64,000 bases of DNA from CAVYTF01 sp963708205 (GTDB lineage: Bacteria > Bacteroidota > Bacteroidia > Chitinophagales > Chitinophagaceae), in NCBI GenBank assembly GCA_963708205.1, contig OY970196.1, positions 868,001 to 932,000 of the forward strand. The letters are read 5' to 3'. Below, piece after piece: positions 15,609-25,009 of the stretch; the stretch's first letter is position 1, and each line of letters opens with the position of its first letter. The translations under genes and the position numbers were made by a program. A model generated the notes under the pieces. The model was given only the letters and a program-made list of their open reading frames with translations, was not told the DNA's origin and did not search any database.

Positions 15609-16103
15609 ATGGAAAATACAAACAGTAATAAAACCAATAAACATTTTTTCGAAAAGTTTGCAATGTCTGTTACCAAAGCTGCGGGAAGCACGCCTTCATT
15701 CATTCTCGCGCTTGGATTGGTTTTGATCTGGGCAGCAACAGGTCCACTCTTTCATTATTCAGATGATTGGCAAATGATCATAAATACAGGAACAACTATC
15801 ATCACTTTTCTGATGGTTTTTCTTATTCAAAAAGCGCAGAATAAAGATTCTCTTGCAATACAGTTAAAATTGAATGAGCTTGTTGCGGCACATGAGTTTG
15901 CGAGTAACCGAATGGTGAATGTGGAAGACATGACTGAGGATGAATTAAAGATCATACAAAAATATTACAGCAAGATCAGCGAGTTTACCAAAAAAGAAGA
16001 AAGTCTTCAGCAATCTCACTCAATTGATGAAGCCAGCGAGATGCACAATTTTAAAAAAGAAATGGAAGCAGAACTTGAAAAGAAAATTAATCCTGAGAAA
16101 TAA
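15609..16103 (+). CDS. Low-affinity iron permease family protein
   Basis: 164 aa of the Fe_permease family (PF04120): FEKFAMSVTKAAGSTPSFILALGLVLIWAATGPLFHYSDDWQMIINTGTTIITFLMVFLIQKAQNKD is the family core (two membrane segments, about 32-52 and 63-83), followed by a charged cytoplasmic C-terminus. In yeast Fet4 such proteins import iron; for bacterial short forms the role is not established. A TAnnTTTG-type box (TACTTTTG, 15579-15586) lies 22 bp before the ATG. The C-terminal tail after residue 95 is coiled-coil-like and not conserved in my memory of the family. Confidence 0.82.
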   Translation: MENTNSNKTNKHFFEKFAMSVTKAAGSTPSFILALGLVLIWAATGPLFHYSDDWQMIINTGTTIITFLMVFLIQKAQNKDSLAIQLKLNELVAAHEFASNRMVNVEDMTEDELKIIQKYYSKISEFTKKEESLQQSHSIDEASEMHNFKKEMEAELEKKINPEK

Positions 16104-16104
16104 T

Positions 16105-16311
16105 TTAATTCATCAGAGCCTTATCCAGCAAGTGTTTGGCAATATCTGCAAAAGTAGGCAGCACGTAAATTTCTATTTCTCCAAAAGCAAGATAGCTGCT
16201 GTCTTGCCGGTTAAATATTACTGCATTGATATTATTCTCTTCGAGCATTCCTTTAAGAATATTTGCCAATGAAAAATCGCGAGTGGTATAAATTTTAATC
16301 CATCCATTCAT
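16105..16311 (-). CDS. DUF2007 domain protein
   Basis: 68 aa, MNGWIKIYTTRDFSLANILKGMLEENNINAVIFNRQDSSYL: the DUF2007 (putative signal transducing) fold, a short ferredoxin-like domain widespread in bacteria. The role is unknown. Its start overlaps the end of the upstream CPBP protease gene by 17 bp, so they are translationally coupled. It converges tail to tail with the iron-permease-like gene, one base apart. Confidence 0.85.
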   Translation of the reverse strand: MNGWIKIYTTRDFSLANILKGMLEENNINAVIFNRQDSSYLAFGEIEIYVLPTFADIAKHLLDKALMN

Positions 16312-17224
16312 CTGTATTTCTTTTTATGCTGTGCAAAGATATTACCAGCTCACTTTCTTTTTTAAACGAGATCAACAAAGCAATTATTGCAAATAAACCA
16401 AGGATGCCAATATAAAGCGGCGAGCTGTCATTCATGGCATCCGGCGTTAATTTTCCGGCTTTACTTAATGAATATAATTGTGTAACAGCAACTGCATTAT
16501 TTAGAAAGTGAACGGTGATGTTCAACCAAATATTTTTACTGTAATAAAAAATATAGCCAAGCATCACGCCAAGAAAAGCGCGCGGTAAAAATCCGTAATA
16601 CGAAAGATGTATGGCACTAAAAAAAACTGCAGTGATAAGAATACCTGCTATTGCATTTTTTGTAAGGCTTATCATCACCTGCTGCAATGCGCCGCGAAAA
16701 AATAATTCTTCAAACACAGCAGGTAAAAATGCAAGCACTATCAAAGAAATAATGTAATCCCAAATGCTCTTCATTCCTGCAAGAGACATCACTGCATCAT
16801 CGTATGTATTTTCCAGTTGCTTAAAATAAGTTGCTGCGTTTTTTGGTATAGGCAACCATTCATTCACAACACCAAAAAAGTCGCTTGCAATGAGTCCGGC
16901 AAAAGCAATTAACACCACAAGAAAAAATTGCTTACCGCTGATCATCCTTGTGAAACCCACGTACCGTAAGGCTTTGCGCTGGGTTATAAATCCAAATAAC
17001 AACGCAGGAACTGCCAGCATAAAAAAACTCGAAAGCGTTTGCGCAATCCTGGAGAACCCTATATACTGCGGCTTCATCAACGCAGCCTGCATATTTAATA
17101 AACTAATTCCATAAACAAATTTTGCAAGAAATGCAACTACAAGTGCACCAACTATTAAACCAAAAATCATCAAACCAACCAATATTCCTAATTGCCCGAG
17201 CGGAGAAATTCTTTGTTGCGACAT
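16295..17224 (-). CDS. CPBP family intramembrane glutamic endopeptidase
   Basis: 309 aa with about seven to eight membrane helices. CPBP/Abi (Rce1-like) signatures are all present: VFEELFFRGALQQV (motif 1, EExxxR), a histidine in FFSAIHLSYYGFLPRAFLGVMLGY (motif 2), and NITVHFLNNAVAV (motif 3). Such enzymes cleave within or near the membrane; in Gram-negatives the substrates are mostly unknown. Co-transcribed with the DUF2007 gene by overlap, and divergent from dusB (62 bp between starts). Confidence 0.9.
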   Translation of the reverse strand: MSQQRISPLGQLGILVGLMIFGLIVGALVVAFLAKFVYGISLLNMQAALMKPQYIGFSRIAQTLSSFFMLAVPALLFGFITQRKALRYVGFTRMISGKQFFLVVLIAFAGLIASDFFGVVNEWLPIPKNAATYFKQLENTYDDAVMSLAGMKSIWDYIISLIVLAFLPAVFEELFFRGALQQVMISLTKNAIAGILITAVFFSAIHLSYYGFLPRAFLGVMLGYIFYYSKNIWLNITVHFLNNAVAVTQLYSLSKAGKLTPDAMNDSSPLYIGILGLFAIIALLISFKKESELVISLHSIKRNTDEWMD

Positions 17225-17286
17225 ACTTTTTTAAATAAGCTGTAAATTTGCAATTCTTTTTTTTATAGAAAGAATTTTTTCTTTTG

Positions 17287-18327
17287 ATGATAAAGATCGG
17301 CAACATACAACTTCCTGATTTTCCCTTGCTGCTCGCACCAATGGAAGATGTGAGCGATCCGCCGTTTCGTGCAGTTTGCAAAGACAATGGCGCGGATTTG
17401 ATGTACACCGAATTTATCAGCAGCGAAGGCTTGATTCGCGATGCAATGAAGAGCAGGCAAAAGCTGGATATTTTTGAAGAAGAGAAACCAATCGGCATAC
17501 AAATTTTTGGTGGAGATGAAGACGCAATGGCAATGAGCGCGCGCATTGTGGAAGCAGTAAATCCTGATTTGGTTGATATAAATTTTGGTTGCCCTGTAAA
17601 AAAAGTTGTGTGCAAGGGCGCAGGCGCTGCGGTTTTAAAAGATATTAATTTGATGATTCGCTTAACTAAAGCTGTTGTTAATTCCACATCAAAACCTGTG
17701 ACTGTAAAAACGCGTTTGGGTTGGGATGATGCATCAAAAAATATTGAAGAAGTTGCAGAGCGTTTGCAGGATGTTGGCATAAAAGCATTGGCAATTCATG
17801 GCAGAACAAGAGCCCAATTATACAAAGGCGAAGCTGACTGGACATTAATTTCAAAAGTGAAAAACAATCCGCGCATCAACATACCAATTTTTGGCAACGG
17901 CGATGTGGATACACCACAAAAAGCGCTTGAATATAAAGATCGTTTTGGTGTTGATGGCATCATGATCGGTCGCGCGGCAATTGGTTATCCATGGATATTT
18001 AATGAAATAAAACATTTTATAAAAACCGGTGAAACGCTTGCTGCGCCTGACATTCAGCAACGCGTTGATGTCATCAAAAAACATCTACGCAAGTCAATTG
18101 CATGGAAAGGAAATGTGCTGGGCATTCTTGAAATGCGCAGGCATTACAACAATTATCTCAAAGGTTTTCCTAACATAAAAGAATATCGAAGCAAGCTTGT
18201 AACGATGCAAAATTTCGAAGAGATTGAAATGCTTTTAAATGAAATGATCATTCGCTACGATAGTTTTATTCCTGAAAAAAAATTGGTTAGTTTTTCTTCT
18301 TCGCAGTTGGAAGAATGTGTTTATTAA
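17287..18327 (+). CDS. dusB: tRNA-dihydrouridine synthase
   Basis: 346 aa FMN-dependent Dus: LLLAPMEDVSDPPFR near the N-terminus, DINFGCPVKKV with the catalytic Cys in FGCP, KTRLGWDD, AIHGRTRAQLYKGEADW (the conserved H-x-R-T), and GNGDV / MIGRAAIGYPWIF for FMN phosphate binding. It reduces uridines in the tRNA D-loop. The ATG at 17287 is used; a TTG directly before it is an alternative. Most Bacteroidota have a single DusB-type enzyme; the exact target positions are not deducible. The 120 bp after it hold only a weak TTGAAC/GTTCAA inverted repeat. Confidence 0.94.
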   Translation: MIKIGNIQLPDFPLLLAPMEDVSDPPFRAVCKDNGADLMYTEFISSEGLIRDAMKSRQKLDIFEEEKPIGIQIFGGDEDAMAMSARIVEAVNPDLVDINFGCPVKKVVCKGAGAAVLKDINLMIRLTKAVVNSTSKPVTVKTRLGWDDASKNIEEVAERLQDVGIKALAIHGRTRAQLYKGEADWTLISKVKNNPRINIPIFGNGDVDTPQKALEYKDRFGVDGIMIGRAAIGYPWIFNEIKHFIKTGETLAAPDIQQRVDVIKKHLRKSIAWKGNVLGILEMRRHYNNYLKGFPNIKEYRSKLVTMQNFEEIEMLLNEMIIRYDSFIPEKKLVSFSSSQLEECVY

Positions 18328-18447
18328 ATAGTTTTTGGTAACCGACAAGAGAACACAAATTGAACTTTACTTGCGACGCTCCGTTCAAGTTTCTCTTTTC
18401 CATTAAACTTTTCGTTTCAATTTCCAAATTACATTCGCAAATAATTC

Positions 18448-19899
18448 ATGCAAAACTTTTCAGACAAATATGAAGCAGTTATCGGGCTTGAAGTACACGC
18501 CCAGCTTGCAACACAGAGCAAACTGTTTTGTGGTGACAGCGCTGCTTTTGGTGGCGAACCAAATACTCACATCAGCGCCATTTCATTGGCGCATCCGGGA
18601 ACATTGCCAAAAACAAATAAAAAAGCAATTGAGTTTGCAATGAAAATGGGGCTTGCATGCAACTGCGAAATTGAGCGTTATAATTACTTCGCAAGAAAAC
18701 ATTATTTCTATCCCGATCTTCCGAAAGGTTACCAGGTTTCGCAACACACATCGCCGATTTGCAAAGGCGGTTTTATAACAATCAAAACAGAAAATGGCGA
18801 ACGGAACATTTTATTAAACCGAATTCATTTGGAAGAAGATGCCGGAAAAAGCATACATGATCTGGATGAAAATTTTACCTGCATTGATTTAAATCGTGCA
18901 GGTGTTCCCCTCATTGAAATTGTTTCTGAACCTGACATGCACAGCGCCGAAGAAGCCTTTCAATATGTAACCGAAATAAGAAAATTAGTGCGGTGGATAG
19001 GTATATGCGACGGCAATATGGAAGAAGGCAGCCTCCGCTGTGATGCCAATGTTTCTGTGCGTTTGCGCGGAGATACAAAACTCGGAACAAAGGTCGAAGT
19101 AAAAAATCTTAACTCTATCCGCAACATAAAAAAAGCTATTGAATTTGAAATTGACAGAATGATTTCTTTGCTTGAAAAAGAAGAAAAAATTATACAGCAA
19201 ACAAGAAGTTTCGACGCATCAAACAACACAACATTTTCTTTGCGCGATAAAGAAGAAGCGAATGATTACCGTTATTTTCCTGAGCCTGATTTGCCGCCAT
19301 TTCATTTATCTGAAAAATTTATTGAGTCAATAAAAAACGATTTGCCTGCGTTGCCAAATGCATTACAAAAAAAATATCAGGCTGAATTTTTATTGAATGA
19401 ATATGATGCTTCCCAGCTTTGTGCAGAAAAAGAAACAGCAGATTTTTTTGAATCGGTTATTGAGTTTACAAACAATTATAAAGCTGTTGCAAATTGGATT
19501 AATGGACCTGTGAAACAATATTTAAACGAAAATAAATTATCATTTTCAGAGCTCGATCTGCAATCAAGTCAATTAGCTGATTTAATAAAACTTGTTGAAG
19601 AAAATAAAATAAATTTTTCTTCTGCTTCACAAAAAATTTTACCTGAATTAATTAAAGATAAAAATGCAAATGCGTTGAAAACAGCAACAGCACTCAACTT
19701 GTTGCAAATTTCTAATGATGATGAATTAGAGTCTTGGGTGAATGAAGCAATAAACAAAATGCCTGATAAAGTGAAAGATTATAAAAAAGGCAAAAAAGGT
19801 TTGATGGGATTATTTGTTGGGGAAGTGAAAAAATTAAGCAAAGGAAAAGCCGATCCAAAAATGGTAACTTCGCTGCTCGAAAAAAAATTAAACTCCTGA
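18448..19899 (+). CDS. gatB: Aspartyl/glutamyl-tRNA(Asn/Gln) amidotransferase subunit B
   Basis: 483 aa: YEAVIGLEVHAQLATQSKLFCG at the start, the catalytic cradle YPDLPKGYQVSQ, the zinc-site Cys residues in FCGDSAAFGG, NRAGVPLIEIVSEPD and RCDANVSVR, then a C-terminal YqeY-like helical domain (about 330-480) that holds the tRNA elbow. With GatA and GatC (not in this window) it converts Glu-tRNA(Gln) or Asp-tRNA(Asn) to the amide form. A TACATTCG box lies at 18430-18437. The TlpA-like gene follows 17 bp downstream. Confidence 0.97.
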   Translation: MQNFSDKYEAVIGLEVHAQLATQSKLFCGDSAAFGGEPNTHISAISLAHPGTLPKTNKKAIEFAMKMGLACNCEIERYNYFARKHYFYPDLPKGYQVSQHTSPICKGGFITIKTENGERNILLNRIHLEEDAGKSIHDLDENFTCIDLNRAGVPLIEIVSEPDMHSAEEAFQYVTEIRKLVRWIGICDGNMEEGSLRCDANVSVRLRGDTKLGTKVEVKNLNSIRNIKKAIEFEIDRMISLLEKEEKIIQQTRSFDASNNTTFSLRDKEEANDYRYFPEPDLPPFHLSEKFIESIKNDLPALPNALQKKYQAEFLLNEYDASQLCAEKETADFFESVIEFTNNYKAVANWINGPVKQYLNENKLSFSELDLQSSQLADLIKLVEENKINFSSASQKILPELIKDKNANALKTATALNLLQISNDDELESWVNEAINKMPDKVKDYKKGKKGLMGLFVGEVKKLSKGKADPKMVTSLLEKKLNS

Positions 19900-19916
19900 T
19901 TTTTTAAAAAGATTGA

Positions 19917-21056
19917 ATGAAAAAAAATATTGTTTTTATAATTATCATCGCTGCACTTGCCTTCATTTCCTGCAAAACAAATTCTGCGCAGGGAACATTT
20001 ACTGTAAGTGGAAAAATCCTGAATGTTCAACCACAAAAAGTTTATTTGCAGCAACTGCCGTTCGATGGCACAGCACCAAAAATTGTAGACTCAGCAATGC
20101 TTTCAGCCGATGGTTCATTTCATTTGAAAGCAAATCCGAAAGAGCAAAGTCTTTTTTTTGTTGGTATAAATAATGGGCCGCAATCAATTGTTATCAATGA
20201 TAATAACGATATAAAAATTTCTTTGGATGCAAATAATTTTCGTGAGCCAACAATAGAAAATTCTGATGCAACAAAAAATTTGTATCAATTCATTGATGGA
20301 TATATTCAAAAAGATTCTGCAGTTGGCGTGTTATATAATGAAGCTGATTCCATACAAAAATCAGGTGGCAACGATACCTTGCTGGCAACGCTTCAAAATG
20401 AGGGCCAGCAAAAACTAACAGTACTAAATGATTATATCAAAAATTTTATAAAAAACTCTCAAAGTCCTGCTGCCATTCACTTTGCGCTTATGCAGGCTTA
20501 TCGTACACACTCAATGTCTGATAAAGATATTCTTGATCTGGCAAGCGCCTCTGCAGCACGTTTTCCTGCACATGCAGGTCTTGCGCTTTTAAAGACAACA
20601 CTTACTACGCAAAGCGCTTCTGATAATCCTGTGTATCCTTTATTAAATCAGCAAGCGCCTGATTTAACCATGAATGATATTAACGGAAAACCTTTAAGCA
20701 TCAGTAGTTTTAAGGGAAAATATTTGTTGGTTGATTTTTGGGCAAGCTGGTGCGGACCTTGTCGCATGGAAAATCCAAATGTGGTGAAAGCATACAATCA
20801 ATTCAAAAATAAAAACTTCACTATTCTTGGTGTGTCGCTCGATAATGATAAATCTGCGTGGATGGACGCCGTGAAAAAAGATGGCTTAACATGGAATCAC
20901 ATGAGCGATCTGAAACAATGGGAAAGCGCAGCAGTTTCAACTTATCAATTTAGCGGCATTCCTTTTAATGTGTTGATAGATCCTTCCGGAAAAATCATTG
21001 CAAGCAGTCTTCGTGGTCCTGATTTGGAAAAGAAACTTGCAGAAGTATTGAAGTAA
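19917..21056 (+). CDS. TlpA-like thiol-disulfide oxidoreductase lipoprotein with N-terminal DUF4369
   Basis: 379 aa: signal peptide and lipobox FISC (Cys19 or so), a DUF4369 beta domain (GTFTVSGKILNVQPQKVYLQQL, residues about 27-125), a helical middle, then a thioredoxin-fold AhpC/TSA-type domain from about residue 240 with the redox site FWASWCGPCRMENP. This architecture is typical of Bacteroidota periplasmic reductases anchored in a membrane. The exact partner is unknown; a DsbD-like electron donor is encoded at 45.8-48.2 kb. It probably shares the gatB transcript. Converges with the TonB receptor gene (6 bp gap). Confidence 0.88.
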   Translation: MKKNIVFIIIIAALAFISCKTNSAQGTFTVSGKILNVQPQKVYLQQLPFDGTAPKIVDSAMLSADGSFHLKANPKEQSLFFVGINNGPQSIVINDNNDIKISLDANNFREPTIENSDATKNLYQFIDGYIQKDSAVGVLYNEADSIQKSGGNDTLLATLQNEGQQKLTVLNDYIKNFIKNSQSPAAIHFALMQAYRTHSMSDKDILDLASASAARFPAHAGLALLKTTLTTQSASDNPVYPLLNQQAPDLTMNDINGKPLSISSFKGKYLLVDFWASWCGPCRMENPNVVKAYNQFKNKNFTILGVSLDNDKSAWMDAVKKDGLTWNHMSDLKQWESAAVSTYQFSGIPFNVLIDPSGKIIASSLRGPDLEKKLAEVLK

Positions 21057-21062
21057 AAACTT

Positions 21063-23483
21063 CTATAATTTAATATTTATCGCGAGCATAAAATTAGTGC
21101 CTGCCATCGGGAAATAATAATTGTCATTTACCAATTCATTATTATAAACATAGGGATACGTTGCGCCATTTGGTTCGTAGAGTTTATTAAAAATATTATT
21201 CACCTGCGCAATGATATTCCATTCCTTAAATACAACTTTTTTAATTGTATAAATTGCTCTGAAATCTTCTGTAAAAAAACTATTCAAACTTCTTGCAGCA
21301 TTCTGCGTATTGTCCATATATTGCTTGCTTACATATTTGCTTAACAGATCAACTTCAATATTTTTTATAGGAAGAAATGAAACAGTTGCACCACAAATAA
21401 CCGAAGGTGAAAATGAAATATCAGTGTTATGATATTGTTGCGCAACTTGTTCACCATTATCATAATCATCAAAGTATTCTGTGAAGCTGTTTATTTTGTT
21501 TTTGCTGAAACTTGCATTGGCAGAGGCTTTCAGCCAGTTTGTTATTGAAACGCTTCCTTCCAGCTCTATTCCTGCACGATAACTGTTCGGCACATTTGTT
21601 CTTTCATATTCACCAACATCATTCAACTGACCTGTCAATACTAATTGATTTTTGTACAGCATGTAATACAATGTTGCGCCGTAAGAATAATTTATTTTCT
21701 TTCTTCCAATTCCTAACTCAAAATCATGCATCGTCTCATCTGTCGGCTGTTGTGTTAAGCTCGCTTCAAAATCATCCCGGTTTGGTTCTTTGTGCCCAAG
21801 CGCATAACTGAAATAGGCATTCCATCCATTTTTAAAATAACTGATTCCTGCTTTTGGATTTAAAAAATTAAATATCCGCGTGATAAATAAAGTTGGGTTG
21901 TCTTCAAAGCCATCCATTTCATGATGCACATATCTGTATTGCATATCGCCGAATAAACTCCAGTTCGCATTAATGTTGTGCAACCACTTTGCATACATAT
22001 TAATGTCGGTTTTATAAGCAGGCAGATTTACATAAATATAATTATCAGGAACGCCGCCATTTTGCGCCCAAATTATTTCATCATAATGCTTGCCGTTGTA
22101 TTTGCTCCAGCTTCCGCCAAAACTTATTTCATCATTTTTCTTTTTATACTGAAGTGAAAATGTTTGCCCGAAAAAATAATTATCAAGCCATAATTGTCTT
22201 ATCAAATCCGTGTTGGTGATCGTATCATTTCCATTGATGACATTCGGCAAACCATAATAAGCATAGGATGTTTCAGAGTTGTCGCCTGCTTCTGTTTCAG
22301 CTAACACGCCGTGATATTCTTCATAATAACCATAACCGCGTGTGAGAAATGTTGCCACATTCAGCGATAAATTTTTATTCAAATATTGATTTAAAAAAAG
22401 CTGGTAATGTGTTTGCCAATAATTATCCGTTTGATTTGGATAAGGTCCATTCGGATCTTCCAAACCTTCAGGATTAAATGTCCGGTGCGTTGCAAGACTA
22501 TCTTGCGGAACGCCATACCAGGCCTGGTAAGTTTTTTCTTTTCCTGATAAAAGATTGAAGCGTATCGAAGTTTTTTTATTGACATAGGCAGCCGATAAAT
22601 AAAAAGATTTCAGATCAGAAGTTGCTCTGTCAATGTATCCATCGCTCGTGATGCTGCTAAGTCTTGCATCAATTGTAAAATGATTATCGATCAACCCGCT
22701 TCCAACTTTCACCGTATTTTTCCATGTGTTGAAAGAGCCATAGCTGTTGTTGATCTCCGCATAAGCCGTATCAATAAATTCATTTGTGCTCAGATTTATT
22801 GTTGCACCAAAAGCGCCTGCGCCATTGGTTGATGTACCTACGCCGCGTTGAATTTGAATAGAGTTTACGGACGAGGTAAAATCAGGCAGATCAACAAAAT
22901 AAGTTTGCTCACTTTCCGCATCATTATATGGAATGCCATTGAGCGTAACATTGATTCTCGTTGCATCACTTCCGCGAATATGGATGTAAGTATAGCCAAC
23001 GCCATTACCCGCATCGGAGCTTACATAAACCGAAGGCGTTTCATTTAAAAGTATCGGAATATCATAACCGATATTTGTTTTTTCAAGGTCAGCTTTAGAA
23101 ATATTTGTCTTCGTGAAAGGCGCTCTGTCACTCGCTCTTACAGATGTTACTTCCAGCGGCGCAAGAAAATAAGACAGCTCTGCAAGCACAAAATACAGCG
23201 CAATATCTTTATTATTCACGCTTACAATTTGTTGCTGCATTTCTTTGCCAACATGCGCAACAGTTATTTTATCTCTTGAGTTGAACGGAACATTATCAAA
23301 CGCAAACACACCATTTTCATCAGTCTCAGTAAACAACTTTTTTGTTCCATTAATTTCCAAAGAAACACTCGCGCCCGCAAGCGTTTTATGCGCGGAATCT
23401 TCCACAACGCCTTTAATAAAAACCTGTGCATGCAGCAAAGCAGCGGTCAATAAAATTGCTAAGGTTCCCAAAACTTTTTTCAT
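21063..23483 (-). CDS. TonB-dependent outer membrane receptor, predicted thiamin (or precursor) importer
   Basis: 806 aa: signal peptide (1-19), a carboxypeptidase-regulatory-like beta domain (about 22-100; GVVEDSAHKTLAGASVSLE), plug domain (about 125-235 with PSVYVSSDAGNGVGYTYIHIRG and IQRGVGTSTNGAGAFGATINL), and a 22-strand barrel ending ...AGTNFMLAINIKL with a C-terminal aromatic-free tail. There is no SusD partner, so it is a single-component receptor. The TPP riboswitch 75 bp upstream ties its expression to thiamin status; Bacteroidota receptors with THI elements have been proposed as thiamin uptake proteins. That substrate is inferred from regulation, not from the protein sequence. Confidence 0.9.
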   Translation of the reverse strand: MKKVLGTLAILLTAALLHAQVFIKGVVEDSAHKTLAGASVSLEINGTKKLFTETDENGVFAFDNVPFNSRDKITVAHVGKEMQQQIVSVNNKDIALYFVLAELSYFLAPLEVTSVRASDRAPFTKTNISKADLEKTNIGYDIPILLNETPSVYVSSDAGNGVGYTYIHIRGSDATRINVTLNGIPYNDAESEQTYFVDLPDFTSSVNSIQIQRGVGTSTNGAGAFGATINLSTNEFIDTAYAEINNSYGSFNTWKNTVKVGSGLIDNHFTIDARLSSITSDGYIDRATSDLKSFYLSAAYVNKKTSIRFNLLSGKEKTYQAWYGVPQDSLATHRTFNPEGLEDPNGPYPNQTDNYWQTHYQLFLNQYLNKNLSLNVATFLTRGYGYYEEYHGVLAETEAGDNSETSYAYYGLPNVINGNDTITNTDLIRQLWLDNYFFGQTFSLQYKKKNDEISFGGSWSKYNGKHYDEIIWAQNGGVPDNYIYVNLPAYKTDINMYAKWLHNINANWSLFGDMQYRYVHHEMDGFEDNPTLFITRIFNFLNPKAGISYFKNGWNAYFSYALGHKEPNRDDFEASLTQQPTDETMHDFELGIGRKKINYSYGATLYYMLYKNQLVLTGQLNDVGEYERTNVPNSYRAGIELEGSVSITNWLKASANASFSKNKINSFTEYFDDYDNGEQVAQQYHNTDISFSPSVICGATVSFLPIKNIEVDLLSKYVSKQYMDNTQNAARSLNSFFTEDFRAIYTIKKVVFKEWNIIAQVNNIFNKLYEPNGATYPYVYNNELVNDNYYFPMAGTNFMLAINIKL

Positions 23484-23556
23484 CTCGTTTGGTTTAAAAC
23501 GTGTTTAAAAAATTGTTTGAGAACAGGATTTGCAAAACGGAAGTGAGGAAAAAATA

Positions 23557-23645
23557 AGCTCGCCTTCCCTTCGCAGGCATTACCCTGTTCAGGTTCTACG
23601 GGTTTGATCTCAGCTGTCCGACTGTAGCGAACGAGCACCCCGGGG
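23557..23645 (-). promoter_or_regulatory. TPP riboswitch (THI element)
   Basis: On the minus strand the conserved core reads GGGGTGCTC, CAGCTGAGATCAAACCCG, GAACCTGAACAGGGTAATGC and CTGCGAAGGGA in order, i.e. the CUGAGAU ... ACCC ... GAACCUGA ... GGUAAUGCC-GCGAAGGGA hallmarks of the thiamin pyrophosphate aptamer. The 5' GCTCG and 3' CGAGC can close the outer helix. It precedes the TonB receptor start by about 75 bp. No clear terminator stem follows, so control may act on translation. Confidence 0.95.
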
Positions 23646-23665
23646 AAATGATTTATTGAAAAATA

Positions 23666-23781
23666 TTTTGGTGTCAAACTTTTGAAACTCCGATTGAACA
23701 TCGTTGGGCAATTTGCGTGTCGAAGCAGCAAATTGGAAACTACGTTCATCGTTCACCTTACTATGAAACTTTAGTTTCAAA
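23666..23781 (+). repeat. Dispersed hairpin repeat, copy A
   Basis: Runs from TTTTGGTGTCAAAC to TTTAGTTTCAAAT. It contains a perfect 8-bp inverted repeat, CAATTTGC-11 nt-GCAAATTG (23709-23735), and a second hairpin GAAACT-TT-AGTTTC near the right end (23765-23778). Other copies lie at 3586-3677, 49114-49190 and 24785-24819. It sits directly upstream of the TPP riboswitch in the direction of receptor transcription. Confidence 0.8.
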
Positions 23782-23897
23782 TTTTAATCACCAAAAAATC
23801 TTTCTCAAAGAACTAATGCAAAGATAAAGGTAAAGAGAATAAAATTGAAATCTACAAATTCCAGTTATTTATTAAAAGACTAAAATAGATTTGGGTT

Positions 23898-24686
23898 GTG
23901 AAATCTATACTTGTAATATTCTTTTGCTGTTTATTTTCTTTTTGTAATGCTCAAAAAAACATAACTATATTTTCAAAAAAATATAAAATAGATACGATAC
24001 CGAATTTGATCTCTTTTAAAAAAATGACTCAAAGAGAAATATATTTAGATACATCAACATATAGAATGAATACTGAAGAATTGCAAAGTATGGAAAATGG
24101 AAAAGGCTTTGTAGATAGAGTTTCAGAAAAAGATAAAAGAGAAACATTAGACTATTTTAAAACAATCTTTACAAGATATAAAGACAATAGAAGTAGATAT
24201 TTTTTTGATAGTTACGTTAATGCAAAAAAAGATGAAACAGACTTGCCGGATATTGATACGTTAACATCTGAATGCAGCTGCTACTTAAATAATGATACAA
24301 TCAAAGTAAAGATGGGCATTTGGATATTTGGTGGTTTTGGATTTTCAATTAATTTATTTAAAGATATGTTTGCGAGCGGTTATTGGATCAACACTCATAA
24401 ACAAAATATATTCAAATTTAATCTCAGTGACACCTCTTTATCCGATAATGTTTTCGTGCCCAATCTAATTCAGAATTTAACTCTTTTTGAAATACCAAGA
24501 TATCAAATCGGCGAAGAGATAATTGGGTATTTATCATTTAAAACAAACAATTATTATAGGTGATCCGAATTCCAACCTTTTACGATGCAAGATTTCTACA
24601 GCGATAAGCAAATGGATACTTTGTATTCCAAAGGCTCTGTATATTTTATGTGTAAACTAAGAAAGAAAACTGTAGACGATAGATAA
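23898..24686 (+). pseudogene. Secreted protein of unknown function, interrupted by an in-frame TGA
   Basis: GTG start at 23898, signal peptide ending FCNAQ (about residue 18), then 200 residues of A+T-rich, Lys/Asp-rich sequence with a CSCYL motif and the segment KMGIWIFGGFGFSINLF. The frame stops at TGA (24561-24563) after TNNYYR, but the same frame continues for 40 more sensible codons (SEFQPFTMQDFYSDKQMDTL ... KKTVDDR) to a TAA at 24684-24686. A single TGG-to-TGA change would explain this. The family is not recognised. Base composition and position among repeats suggest accessory DNA. It may be a 221-aa truncated protein or a dead gene. Confidence 0.6.
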
Positions 24687-24784
24687 CTCATCCCTTGTAT
24701 TTCTTTAATCGCACCTCACAAAGTGTGCAGTTGTCACAATAAAAATTAATTTTATTCTCGCTCTTCCCCACCCCCCACACCCCT

Positions 24785-24819
24785 CACCAAAATCTTTTGA
24801 AACTCCGATTGAACATCGT
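24785..24819 (+). repeat. Dispersed repeat fragment, copy D (half element)
   Basis: CACCAAAATC then TTTTGAAACTCCGATTGAAC and ATCGT; the last 25 bases are identical to the left part of copy A (23677-23704). The right half with the hairpins is missing. The adjoining sequence 24700-24785 holds a C-rich tract but no gene. Confidence 0.65.
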
Positions 24820-25009
24820 ATAAGAATCATAAATGTATCAACTCCACCAATTCAACTTTTATTTTTAGGATTATTATTCCTTTATTTTATTTTAAACTTT
24901 AAAGAATTAATTGAAATTTACCTGGATTATAAAGGAGTTCCTAAAAAAAATTAATAGAAACCTGAAGGTTCATTCACAATCTGCTTACAGTTTCTTACGA
25001 AATCTAAGG

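Noticed and set aside
17103..17780. 225-aa antisense ORF over dusB
   Set aside because: It overlaps a clear dihydrouridine synthase; shadow of its codon use.
18340..18420. Inverted repeat TTGAAC/GTTCAA downstream of dusB as a terminator
   Set aside because: Six-bp stem with a 17-nt loop and no T run; too weak.
24700..24790. C-rich tract as a regulatory or structural element
   Set aside because: A short homopolymer-rich stretch with no pairing partner or motif.
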